From assembly GCA_000010565.1 (NCBI GenBank), contig AP009389.1:2170001-2234000 (forward strand): a stretch of 64,000 nt of DNA. The letters run 5' to 3'. This document shows, piece by piece, positions 25,218-32,922 of the stretch. The notes under the pieces were generated by a model. The model saw only the letters and a program-made list of their open reading frames with translations, made no database searches and was not told the origin of the DNA. The position numbers and the translations under genes were made by a program. The number at the start of each line of letters is the position of its first letter. The stretch's first letter is position 1. Origin of the DNA: Pelotomaculum thermopropionicum SI (lineage in GTDB: Bacteria > Bacillota > Desulfotomaculia > Desulfotomaculales > Pelotomaculaceae).

Positions 25218-26729
25218 CTAAAGCCTTTTCTGCTTTTTCATCAACACATAGAGCAGCTTGGCCGCCTCAGTGCGGCTAAGGTTGCCTTTCGGGTTAAAGG
25301 CATACAGAGTTTTTCCTTCAACCTCCACCGGGCTGCCCTGGATAAAGCCGGCTTTGTAGGCGGCGTAAATAAACGGGGCGGCCCACGGTCCAAAATCATC
25401 CGGATTTTGAGAATAATCGTAAAAAGCCCTTTTCATGGCAGCCGCAGTTACCGCTTCATTGTCGCTGACCTTAAGGCCGGCCACCCGGGCAATGATGGTG
25501 GCGGCCTGTTCCCTGGTCAGGTAATCCCCGGGCCTGAATTCCAAGCCGCTGGTAGTCGGAAAGCCGTAAATAATGCCGTTTTTGGCAGCAGTTAAGATAT
25601 AGTCGTCATACTCGTCAACTGCCAGGCTGCTGCTGTTTACATCTTCAAAGGGGTTTTGCAGGTCGTTTTCGACAGGAATGCCCATGGCCTTAACAATGGC
25701 GGCGGTAAACTCCTCCCGCGTAATAGGGGTGTTGCCGAAATCCTCGCCGCTGCCGGTTTTCTCCATCACACCCTTGGCCCAGACCGGCAAAACGTAGTTT
25801 CTTGCCCAGCTCAAGTTATTATTCGCATCGAGCAGGTCACAAAACTCCCTGTTTACGTTAAACACGGCGTAGGTGCCAAAGCCGGTTTTGCTGAAAGGAA
25901 CGGTTACCGTGCGGGCGGCAGTGTCAACCCGGCCGCCCAGTACAACACAGCCGCGATCCGGCCAGTAATCATCCCAGAAATGCTGGAAGTCGTTGTCGTA
26001 CTCGTCGTAGTCGCCGTCGCCGTAAGGAATGTAGATTACCGTCAGGGTGTCGGCCGCAGCACTGCTTACATTGGCGTCGTACTTCAGCGTCAGTTCACCC
26101 GGGTACAGCACGGCAGCCTTATCGCGCTCGCCGTCGCCGTCCAGGTCGTCGCTTTCAGGCGTAATCTTGTAAACCGGGCTTACCGCCTGATGGTACACCG
26201 TAGGGCACTCGTCATAGTCAAAGCTGACCACCTCAATTCTCAAGCCCTGATCTTCAACAATCCGGGGGTCATCAGGATTTTCTGCTATGTAATTGTTTTT
26301 CGGGAACTTGAGGGTAAGAGTCTTGTTTATTGCCGTGATCTTCCCGGAGGCAGGAATGGCCTGCAGGTAGTAGCTTGCTCCGGGCAGGGCCTCGTCCACG
26401 TAAATAAGCGTATATGTATTCTTATATGTATCGGCCGAAACGGTAAGGGAATTCGTCCCCGCCTTCAAAGCATAATTTTCCACCTCATACTCACCCGGAC
26501 CGGTTTTCACGGCCAGGATGCTGCCCACCTTGACGGTATGGTCGGCCCCTTCCGGATCGTAAACCCTGACGGATACCGTATTTTTTTGGGTAATAATGGT
26601 AGGCCCGGGAGTAGAATCACCGTCAATTTCCACGGTAAACGGTATGCCTGCCGCCAGGGCCGGCTGGGCCAGAACCAGAATTGCCGCCAGAAAAACCGCA
26701 ACCCTCGCCATGATTTTCCTTCTGAACAT
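25218..26729 (-). CDS. Secreted S-layer homology (SLH) domain protein inside the flagellar operon
   Basis: A 503-residue exported protein. The signal peptide is MFRRKIMARVAVFLAAILVLAQPALAA in shortened view: basic start, 15-residue hydrophobic core, cleavage after the ALA-A site near residue 27. The central part (30-300) is beta-rich, Ig/cadherin-like in composition, with acidic Asp runs (DDLDGDGERDKAAV, YGDGDYDEYDNDF) that look like calcium sites. The last 190 residues carry three SLH-like repeats (ITREEFTAAIVKAMGI, YLTREQAATIIARVAGL, LSRTEAAKLLYVLMK), which anchor proteins to secondary wall polymer. GGGAGG precedes ATG by six bases. Its place between fliH and fliI is unusual. Role unknown; a wall-anchored surface protein. 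Confidence 0.85.
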   Translation of the reverse strand: MFRRKIMARVAVFLAAILVLAQPALAAGIPFTVEIDGDSTPGPTIITQKNTVSVRVYDPEGADHTVKVGSILAVKTGPGEYEVENYALKAGTNSLTVSADTYKNTYTLIYVDEALPGASYYLQAIPASGKITAINKTLTLKFPKNNYIAENPDDPRIVEDQGLRIEVVSFDYDECPTVYHQAVSPVYKITPESDDLDGDGERDKAAVLYPGELTLKYDANVSSAAADTLTVIYIPYGDGDYDEYDNDFQHFWDDYWPDRGCVVLGGRVDTAARTVTVPFSKTGFGTYAVFNVNREFCDLLDANNNLSWARNYVLPVWAKGVMEKTGSGEDFGNTPITREEFTAAIVKAMGIPVENDLQNPFEDVNSSSLAVDEYDDYILTAAKNGIIYGFPTTSGLEFRPGDYLTREQAATIIARVAGLKVSDNEAVTAAAMKRAFYDYSQNPDDFGPWAAPFIYAAYKAGFIQGSPVEVEGKTLYAFNPKGNLSRTEAAKLLYVLMKKQKRL

Positions 26730-26754
26730 GTTTTCCCTCCTCTCCCTTTACGCC

Positions 26755-27522
26755 TTACCTGCCGTAAAGGGCTCTGATCAGTTCTTCCTTTCTCCTTTCC
26801 AGGGTGGCATCCACGCTGCCCAGTTCGGTTTCAACCCTGCACCCGCCCGGATGGACCGCGGGATCGGCCACCACCAGCAGTTCCGCGCCGGGCGGGAGAA
26901 GACTGAGCAAATCGCCTTTTTTGCCCTCCACAAGCTCCACCTCTGCAGGACTGACGAATAGGGCCACGCTTGTCCTGCCGGCGACCAGCCGGAGCGCCTC
27001 TCCGGCCACGTTCAGCACGGTTTCGGGAGCTATTGCAAGCTGAGCGGACAAAAGCTTCTCCGCTATGTCCCTGGCCAGCGTTACGACCTCCTGCTCCATA
27101 GACTCCAGCGTCCGGCGGCGGATCTGTTCAGCCTGCTTTAACACCTCCAGGGCCTGCGCCCGGATGGAGGCCGCCTCTTCGCCCGCCTTCAACATTCCTT
27201 CCTGATAACCTTTATCGCGGCCTTCCCGGTACCCGCGGTCAAAAGCACTCTGATACGCCTCCCGCTTAATCTCTTCGCTTTCGAGACGCGCCCGGTCGAT
27301 TATTTCACCGGCCCTGGCGCGGGCCTGACTGATGATCTCCTCAGCCTGCTCCTTAAACTTAGCCAGTAAATTGTCCGCCTCTCCGCCGTCGCTGCCGTTG
27401 CCGCCCCCTGCCCCATCCGTTTTTCCCCAGGCCAGATGCTCCCTTAAAGGTAACACCTGCATGGAGCCGTCCCTGAGAGCGGCACCTTTAATAATCCTAT
27501 ACGAGAATGACATCTTCGCCAC
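26755..27522 (-). CDS. fliH: Flagellar export regulator FliH
   Basis: A 255-residue FliH/V-ATPase E-type stalk protein: a long charged coiled coil (about 45-140, with GYREGRDKGYQEGMLKAGEEA containing GxxxG-like repeats) followed by a conserved C-terminal domain (LARDIAEKLLSAQLAIAPETVLNVAGEAL, LLVVADPAVHPGGCRVETELGSVDATLERRKEEL). It inhibits and escorts FliI. The 5' end overlaps fliG by 16-26 bases, depending on whether ATG 27513 or GTG 27522 is used. Confidence 0.93.
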   Translation of the reverse strand: MAKMSFSYRIIKGAALRDGSMQVLPLREHLAWGKTDGAGGGNGSDGGEADNLLAKFKEQAEEIISQARARAGEIIDRARLESEEIKREAYQSAFDRGYREGRDKGYQEGMLKAGEEAASIRAQALEVLKQAEQIRRRTLESMEQEVVTLARDIAEKLLSAQLAIAPETVLNVAGEALRLVAGRTSVALFVSPAEVELVEGKKGDLLSLLPPGAELLVVADPAVHPGGCRVETELGSVDATLERRKEELIRALYGR

Positions 27523-28507
27523 CCCGGGAAATAATAATCTCGCCGCTTTCGTCCAGCTTGCGGATTATGGTGACAATCTTTTGCTGGGCCTGTTCCACTT
27601 CCCTTAGGCGCACGGGGCCCATAAACTCGATTTCCTCCCTCAGCATCTCGGCGGCCCGCTTGGACATGTTCTTGTAAATCCTGGCGTTCACTTCCTCGTT
27701 GGCACCGCGCATGGCCAGGGCCAGGTCCTTGGTGTTCACTTCCCTGAGCACCCTCTGGATAAAGTTGTCGGGAAGCTGAATAATATCTTCAAACACAAAC
27801 ATGCGCCGCTTGACTTCCTCGGCAAGAGCCGGGTCCTGCTGCTCCAGGCCTTCCAGAATAACCTTTTCCGCGCTCCTGCCCACCCTGTTCAGAATATCCA
27901 CCAGCGACTGAATCCCGCCTACAACTGAATGATCCTGCTGGACCACGGAAGACAGCTTGCTCTCCAGGGTGGCCTCGACATCCCTGATAATATCGGGAGT
28001 AAACCGGTCGATGATGGCTATCCTCCTGGCAATTTCGCTCTGCATTTCGGGCGGCAGGGAGGCCAGGATCACCGCCGCCTGCTCAGGAGTCAGGTGGGCC
28101 AGGATCAGGGCAATGGTCTGAGGATGCTCCTCCCTGATAAAATTGAAGAGGTGCTTGGGGTCGGTCTTGCGGAGCGAACTAAAGGGCACGGCCTTCATGT
28201 CTTTGGTGAGCTTGTCCAGTATCTCCGAGGCTTTCTGCTGCCCCAAAGCCTTTTCCAGCATTTCCTTGGCAAAGTGCAACCCGCCGTGCACCAGGTATTC
28301 CCGGGCACGCTGGATTTCCAGAAACTCATCAAGCACGGCATCCCTGACTTCTACAGGAATTTTTATCATGTTGGATACTTCCTGGGTCAGCTGTTCTATT
28401 TCCGCATCATTAAAGTCTTGCTTCAGCACCCGCGAAGACAGGTCTGACCCCAGCGCTATCAGCAAGATTGCCGCTTTTTGAATGCCTTTTAGCTTTGCAA
28501 GCTGCAA
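27497..28507 (-). CDS. fliG: Flagellar motor switch protein FliG
   Basis: A 336-residue rotor protein with the N-terminal FliF-binding domain (KLKGIQKAAILLIALG), the EHPQTIALILAHL middle motif and the C-terminal charged torque helix (EVKRRMFVFEDIIQLPDNFIQRVLREV, LREEIEFMGPVRLREVEQAQ). It couples stator movement to ring rotation. TTG start with AAGGAGG seven bases upstream. Confidence 0.97.
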   Translation of the reverse strand: MQLAKLKGIQKAAILLIALGSDLSSRVLKQDFNDAEIEQLTQEVSNMIKIPVEVRDAVLDEFLEIQRAREYLVHGGLHFAKEMLEKALGQQKASEILDKLTKDMKAVPFSSLRKTDPKHLFNFIREEHPQTIALILAHLTPEQAAVILASLPPEMQSEIARRIAIIDRFTPDIIRDVEATLESKLSSVVQQDHSVVGGIQSLVDILNRVGRSAEKVILEGLEQQDPALAEEVKRRMFVFEDIIQLPDNFIQRVLREVNTKDLALAMRGANEEVNARIYKNMSKRAAEMLREEIEFMGPVRLREVEQAQQKIVTIIRKLDESGEIIISRGGEDVILV

Positions 28508-28519
28508 TGCCGATCCTCC

Positions 28520-30049
28520 TTAGTCCTTTAACCAGACCTTTAAAATCTCGGCAACGTCCTTAGGTCTTTCTTTGGCCATATCCCTGATTTGCTCTTGCTT
28601 GTCCTCTCTAATCCTTCTTTCCTCCTGGGCCTGCATTTCACGGACGGTAACAAATTCCGGCTCTTCTTCAACGCGCTGCACGGCACGGCGGCGCCATAAC
28701 AACAGGGCAAGAATTGAAAGAACTACGAGCAATAAAGCTCCGCCGGACAAAGCGTAAAGGTAAAGCCGCTCCTTAAATCTGGCCCTCGACTCCGCCTCGG
28801 CCATCTCGGCCTCAACCTTTTTCAAATATGAATCGTCAAAGGCCATGCTGGAAACGTTTATCTGGTCACCCCGGGCCTGGTCGTATCCGATGGCTGCAGC
28901 CACAACATCCCTTACTTTCTGGACGTCTACCGGGCCGTCTGTTTCGTTAAGCACTACGGAGGCCGACAAGCGCCTGACGGTGCCCGGGGCTTTAACCACA
29001 GTTTCCTGCACGGTGTTGACCTGATAGTTTATGGTGCTCTCCTCACGGCTGTAATTTGTCGTTCCGGCACCCTGAAGGGCGGGGTAGGTGCTCAGGTTGG
29101 AGTCGGTCCCCGGCGGCCCCCCCGCTTCGGTTCCCCCGCCGGTCTCCCTGACGATATGCTCGCTTATCCTCAGGTTGTTCGGATTCGACGAAACGGTGCT
29201 GGTCGTCTGCTGCTGGTTGAAATCGAGATCGGCAGTAACCATGGCCACCGCTTTATTCTGGCCCATGATCTGGGTAAGCATTTGCTGTACCCTTTTTTCC
29301 AGCTCTTTTTCGTATTCCCGCCGGGCCTTCTGGTGTTCAAGGGCGGTTTTTGTACCAACAGCCCATTCACCAGATTTTAAGTCGTCGCTTAAAACATTTC
29401 CCTCCGTGTCTATGATATGGACGTTTTCCGGCTTTAGCCCTTCCACGCTGCCGACAAGAAGATCGCAAATGCCCTGAACCTGCTCGGGTTTGAGCCTCGC
29501 AGCAGGTTTCAGCTTGAGCGCCACTGCCGCGGAGGGCGTTCCGCGCTCACCAATAAAAACGCTTTTCTGAGGTATCACCAGGTGGACCCTGGCCTGTTCC
29601 ACCCCTTCAAGCTGGACTATGGTCCTCCTCAACTCCTCCTGGAGGGCCCTTTGGTAGCCTACCTGCTGCTCAAAGTCGGTCTGTCCTAATTTGCTCTGGT
29701 CGAAAAGTTCAAAGCCCATGCCGCCGCCGCCAAGCGCTCCGCTGCTGGCAAGCTGGATCCTGACTTCGTAGACCTTATCCTCCGGCACCTTTATGGTTTT
29801 TCCTTCATCTGCTATTTGGTAGGGGATTTTCAGAGCTTTTAGCTCATCAACAATAACTCCTGCATCCTTGGGCTCCAGCCCGGTAAACAGCGGCGCGTAA
29901 GCGGGACGCGTTGCCAGCTGACCGAGATAAAACAGGCATACTAAAGCCCCTGAGGCAACCAGAACGGAGATTACCTTTTGAGTCTGGCTTAGCGACTGCC
30001 ACCTCTCCCTGAATCTGGCTGCGAGATCTCCCGGGCTCAACCAAACCAC
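28520..30049 (-). CDS. fliF: Flagellar MS-ring protein FliF
   Basis: A 509-residue membrane protein with two membrane helices (about 25-45 and 435-457), two secretin-like ring-building motifs (residues 50-215, including KIPYQIADEGKTIKVPEDKVYEVR and VARVHLVIPQKS-type EQARVHLVIPQKSVF), a disordered Ser/Thr/Asn loop and a C-terminal FliG-binding tail (DMAKERPKDVAEILKVWL). FliF is the scaffold first assembled in the membrane. GTG start. Confidence 0.97.
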   Translation of the reverse strand: MVWLSPGDLAARFRERWQSLSQTQKVISVLVASGALVCLFYLGQLATRPAYAPLFTGLEPKDAGVIVDELKALKIPYQIADEGKTIKVPEDKVYEVRIQLASSGALGGGGMGFELFDQSKLGQTDFEQQVGYQRALQEELRRTIVQLEGVEQARVHLVIPQKSVFIGERGTPSAAVALKLKPAARLKPEQVQGICDLLVGSVEGLKPENVHIIDTEGNVLSDDLKSGEWAVGTKTALEHQKARREYEKELEKRVQQMLTQIMGQNKAVAMVTADLDFNQQQTTSTVSSNPNNLRISEHIVRETGGGTEAGGPPGTDSNLSTYPALQGAGTTNYSREESTINYQVNTVQETVVKAPGTVRRLSASVVLNETDGPVDVQKVRDVVAAAIGYDQARGDQINVSSMAFDDSYLKKVEAEMAEAESRARFKERLYLYALSGGALLLVVLSILALLLWRRRAVQRVEEEPEFVTVREMQAQEERRIREDKQEQIRDMAKERPKDVAEILKVWLKD

Positions 30050-30069
30050 CCCTGGCTATGTAAAGTGTC

Positions 30070-30357
30070 TTAAACCTGCATGCGTGAAATTTCCTGGTAT
30101 GCTTCAATGATCTTGTTTCTTACCTCGACCGCAAGCTGCATGGTCAGCCTGGCTTCCTGCATGGCCACGGTTACCTGGTGAATATCCTGAACTTCACCGG
30201 TCAGCAGTTGCCGGGCCAGGTTATCGGCCTTAACCTGGGCATCATTTACTTTTTTTAGGGCGTCCTGCAGCATTTCGGAAAAAGAACTGCCTCCTGCTTC
30301 CTGCTTTCCTCCCGCCGGTTGCGGCAGCAAGGCCGGCCCAACAGACGGCACCTGCAT
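30070..30357 (-). CDS. fliE: Flagellar MS-ring/rod junction protein FliE
   Basis: A 95-residue protein with a flexible N-terminus and two helices (SFSEMLQDALKKVNDAQVKA, VTVAMQEARLTMQLAVEVRNKIIEAYQEISRMQV), fully typical of FliE, which joins the rod to FliF. Confidence 0.95.
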   Translation of the reverse strand: MQVPSVGPALLPQPAGGKQEAGGSSFSEMLQDALKKVNDAQVKADNLARQLLTGEVQDIHQVTVAMQEARLTMQLAVEVRNKIIEAYQEISRMQV

Positions 30358-30376
30358 CTGAAATTACCTCCCTTTT

Positions 30377-30820
30377 TTAGCCGCGGCCAATTTCAATAGC
30401 TTTTAAGGCTATATCCTTGGCGGCGTTCAAAGCCGTTACATTGGCCTCATACGACCTGGTTGCGGTAATCATGTTAATCATTTCGTTGACTATGTTAATA
30501 TTGGGATAGGCAACATAGCCCCTCTCATCTGCCAATGGATGGGACGGTTCATAGGCCAGTCGGGGGGGGCTATGGTCTTCAACTATCCTTATTACCCTCA
30601 CTCCCGCCCCTTTATAGCGAGGCCGCGCCGTGCCGGCACTCCTCACCTCCTGCAGGACCTGCGCAAAAACAGGGAAGCGGCGGCGGTAGGCAGGTACGGC
30701 CGGATCGTCCGGCCTGCCGGCGGTATTCATATTGGCTATGTTGTTGGAAATAAGGTCGAGCCGCAGCCTTTCCGCGGTGAGCCCCGAGGCGCTGATGGCA
30801 AATGAATCGAACAAGCCCAT
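30377..30820 (-). CDS. flgC: Flagellar rod protein FlgC
   Basis: A 147-residue proximal rod protein: LFDSFAISASGLTAERLRLD, LISNNIANMNTAGRPDDPA, and the C-terminal PNINIVNEMINMITATRSYEANVTALNAAK. Second gene of the operon, five bases after flgB. Confidence 0.97.
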   Translation of the reverse strand: MGLFDSFAISASGLTAERLRLDLISNNIANMNTAGRPDDPAVPAYRRRFPVFAQVLQEVRSAGTARPRYKGAGVRVIRIVEDHSPPRLAYEPSHPLADERGYVAYPNINIVNEMINMITATRSYEANVTALNAAKDIALKAIEIGRG

Positions 30821-30824
30821 TTTG

Positions 30825-31226
30825 CTACCTCCTTCCGCCGGTTATAACATAACTTAACAGCGCATACCTTTCGCTTAGCTCCCTGGCCATGGCCTGGTAG
30901 TGAATGTCATTTGCCGCCAGGTTAACCATTTCCTCGTCAATATCGACGTTGTTTCCGTCGGTGCGCATAGAGGTGGCGTTATTTATTTTTTCCACCGGCT
31001 GAAGCTCGCTCAGGAGAGGGGCCTTTCCCATATGGCGGGGATGAGTTACAGCCATTCCAACCGGATTCCGGCCCAGGGCCTCTTTAAATAAACTTTCAAA
31101 TTCCACCGCGGATTTTTTAAAGCCGGGCGTATTGGCGTTGGCGATATTGTTGGCTATGACCCTGTGCCGCAGCGCCGCAGCATCCAGCCCTTTTTTCAGG
31201 GCTTGCATTGTAAGGCCGGAAAACAT
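30825..31226 (-). CDS. flgB: Flagellar rod protein FlgB
   Basis: A 133-residue proximal rod protein with ALRHRVIANNIANANTPGFKKS and the C-terminal DIDEEMVNLAANDIHYQAMARELSERY. First gene of the long flagellar operon; its 5' leader carries the riboswitch and terminator described separately. Confidence 0.97.
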   Translation of the reverse strand: MFSGLTMQALKKGLDAAALRHRVIANNIANANTPGFKKSAVEFESLFKEALGRNPVGMAVTHPRHMGKAPLLSELQPVEKINNATSMRTDGNNVDIDEEMVNLAANDIHYQAMARELSERYALLSYVITGGRR

Positions 31227-31258
31227 TTATAAAATCTCTCCCCATTTTGTTTAATATT

Positions 31259-31287
31259 AAAAAACCAAGCCGCAATGAAGGGCTTGG
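31259..31287 (-). terminator. Riboswitch-controlled intrinsic terminator before flgB
   Basis: A perfect 7-bp stem CCAAGCC/GGCTTGG (31281-31287 with 31265-31271), 9-base loop, then six T on the minus strand, ending 32 bases before the flgB ATG. The sequence GTTGCCAAG upstream could pair with the CTTGG arm as an antiterminator (inference). Confidence 0.85.
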
Positions 31288-31352
31288 ACCAATTAAATTC
31301 TTGGCAACCCGGCCGCCCTGGCCAAATACAGGCGCCAAGGCCGCACCTTTTT

Positions 31353-31437
31353 AAGGCAGCTGTCCTTGCGCCAATACCCGGCTTTAGGCCCGATAGCTTT
31401 GCGTCCCACCCTTTCGGGAGGTTTGCCCTTCCGTGGA
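31353..31437 (-). promoter_or_regulatory. Cyclic-di-GMP-I (GEMM-I) riboswitch aptamer
   Basis: On the minus strand the leader shows the GEMM-I signature in order: AAGGGCAAACC, a CCC-GAAA-GGG hairpin (GAAA tetraloop), GGGACGCAAAGCTA, GGGCCTAAAGCC (the tetraloop receptor strand), and the closing GGACAGCTGCCTT that pairs with the 5' AAGGGCA. It lies between a sigma-A promoter and an intrinsic terminator ahead of flgB, so it probably switches transcription of the entire basal-body/export operon. Whether ligand turns it on or off cannot be decided by eye. Confidence 0.9.
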
Positions 31438-31478
31438 AATATTTATCTTCTTCGGGATATTGCTCCTTTTTTTTTACC

Positions 31479-31507
31479 ATTCTACAGGAAAATTCTTTGT
31501 CCTTCAA
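31479..31507 (-). promoter_or_regulatory. Sigma-A promoter of the flagellar operon
   Basis: TTGAAG (31502-31507), 17-base spacer, TAGAAT (31479-31484). Transcription would begin near 31472, about 35 bases before the riboswitch. Confidence 0.65.
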
Positions 31508-31540
31508 TATGTAACAAAAATTTTATATTGGCGGCAAAAA

Positions 31541-31564
31541 ATTAAAACCCGCGTGATACGCGGG
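31541..31564 (-). terminator. Terminator after flaG
   Basis: A perfect 6-bp stem CCCGCG/CGCGGG with a 5-base loop, followed on the minus strand by TTTTAATTTTTTG. It closes the fliD-fliS-fliT-flaG transcript and insulates the flgB promoter. Confidence 0.85.
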
Positions 31565-31595
31565 CAAATCATTCTGCCTGGCGCTGCTTTCTATT

Positions 31596-31964
31596 CTATA
31601 TTAGCTTGTCTATAATAATCCCAAGCATTTTTTTAACGTAGGCCACAAAGTTAAGAATGCGTTCGGGAGGAATTTCCCTTATAACCGAATTATCCTTTGT
31701 ATTAATCACTCTCACCATCACCTCGCCGCTTTCCTCGTGGATGCTGAAGCGCAGCTCGGTGTTATACATTTCCATTGTTTTGTTGGTTTTTTCGACAGCT
31801 TCTTCGAGTTTTTGCCTGTCCAGTTCTTTTATTCGTTCTTCTTCGGCTTGATCGGCAGGATCTCTTACTTCACTTAAATTCAAAACTGTTTTTTCCGTTG
31901 CAGCTTTTCCCTTAACCTCCTGCCGGAGGGGTACCTTAAAGCCGTCAACGCACTGGATCTTCAT
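31596..31964 (-). CDS. flaG: FlaG family protein
   Basis: A 122-residue FlaG protein: a charged N-terminal half, then KTNKTMEMYNTELRFSIHEESGEVMVRVIN and IREIPPERILNFVAYVKKMLG, the family core. FlaG is reported to influence filament length in some bacteria. Last gene of the fliD cluster. Confidence 0.93.
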   Translation of the reverse strand: MKIQCVDGFKVPLRQEVKGKAATEKTVLNLSEVRDPADQAEEERIKELDRQKLEEAVEKTNKTMEMYNTELRFSIHEESGEVMVRVINTKDNSVIREIPPERILNFVAYVKKMLGIIIDKLI

Positions 31965-31986
31965 CAGCTTAAATCACCCCGGAAGC

Positions 31987-32475
31987 TTACTTTTTCTTAT
32001 CAATAAAACAGCCCCTGGCCGGCGCGGCAGCCCCCTGATAGGCCGTAAAGGTCTTCCTGCCGGCCTGCAGCGATTTCAGGCCGCTCTTTATTCTGCAAAA
32101 CTCCGCCTCAAGCCTGCGCCTGTTTTGCTCATCAAGATGCCAGGCTTCCCGTAAAATCAAATCGATTTCCCTCCGCATTTTTTCAATCCTTTCCCGTTTT
32201 TGAAAAACGGGCCGGTCTACCCCCTCCTGCTCCGGCACTCCATCAACCACACCGGCTTTCTCCTTCAACTGCTGCAATTCACCGTCTATCCGGCCAATCT
32301 CATCGATACAGGCCTGCTTTTTATCAACAAGTTCCAGCAGCTTTTCCGCCTGTTCCGGCGCAAGAAAACCGGCCTGCTCCAGGGTAAGGCTTTTTATTCT
32401 TGCAGCCATTTCTTTCTTGCGCACCATCAGTTCCAGAACCCCGTCCAGCAAACCGTCATATACAGCGCCGGCCAT
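31987..32475 (-). CDS. FliT/FlgN-like flagellar export chaperone
   Basis: A 162-residue, mostly helical protein (MAGAVYDGLLDGVLELMVRKK, then EQAEKLLELVDKKQACIDEI). It ends YQGAAAPARGCFIDKKK, the Y-x(n)-FIDKK tail typical of the FlgN-type chaperone family (PF05130). By position after fliD and fliS it should be the FliD chaperone (FliT role), but the fold resembles FlgN. Assignment by context plus general features; no experimental homologue is recognised. Confidence 0.7.
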   Translation of the reverse strand: MAGAVYDGLLDGVLELMVRKKEMAARIKSLTLEQAGFLAPEQAEKLLELVDKKQACIDEIGRIDGELQQLKEKAGVVDGVPEQEGVDRPVFQKRERIEKMRREIDLILREAWHLDEQNRRRLEAEFCRIKSGLKSLQAGRKTFTAYQGAAAPARGCFIDKKK

Positions 32476-32479
32476 TTCT

Positions 32480-32869
32480 TTACAAACCGGCCGCAGAAGC
32501 CGGGCCTGCCAGCTTCAGCGCCTCCGCCCAGGTATTTCTTAAATCCTCGACCAGGTCAAGAGCTTCTTTAAGGATCTGCCCGTCCTTTTTAATGTTGGCC
32601 TCGGTAAGGCGGCGCACAATGTAGTCGTAAAGCATGGCCAGGTTTTTTGATACTTCATAATCCATATTCAGCGTGCCGTTCAGGTGCTGGATGATCTCCT
32701 GGGCACGGATGATGGCATTATGCGCCCCCTCGATGTTCTTTTCTTCTGCGAAATTTAGCCCCTGCCTGATAAACCTGACAGCGCCGTTAAAAAGCATCAG
32801 GGTCAGCTCGCCCGGGCTGGCAGTCATAACGGCATTAAGGCTGTACTGGCTGTACAGGCTGTCTTTCAT
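32480..32869 (-). CDS. fliS: Flagellin export chaperone FliS
   Basis: A 129-residue four-helix protein with YSQYSLNAVMTASPGELTLMLFNGAVRFIRQ and IEGAHNAIIRAQEIIQHLNGTLNMDYEVSKNLAMLYDYI, diagnostic for FliS. It binds the C-terminal helix of flagellin, exactly the part encoded downstream of the first intron in the flagellin gene of this window. Confidence 0.97.
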   Translation of the reverse strand: MKDSLYSQYSLNAVMTASPGELTLMLFNGAVRFIRQGLNFAEEKNIEGAHNAIIRAQEIIQHLNGTLNMDYEVSKNLAMLYDYIVRRLTEANIKKDGQILKEALDLVEDLRNTWAEALKLAGPASAAGL

Positions 32870-32922
32870 TCTGAATAACCCCCCTCAAACGTTGCTTCAA
32901 ACCACCGGCTCAATGCCATTTG

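Noticed and set aside
25656-26777. A 373-codon frame opposite the SLH gene
   Set aside because: The minus-strand protein has a signal peptide and SLH repeats with a ribosome site; the plus-strand frame has no recognisable feature.
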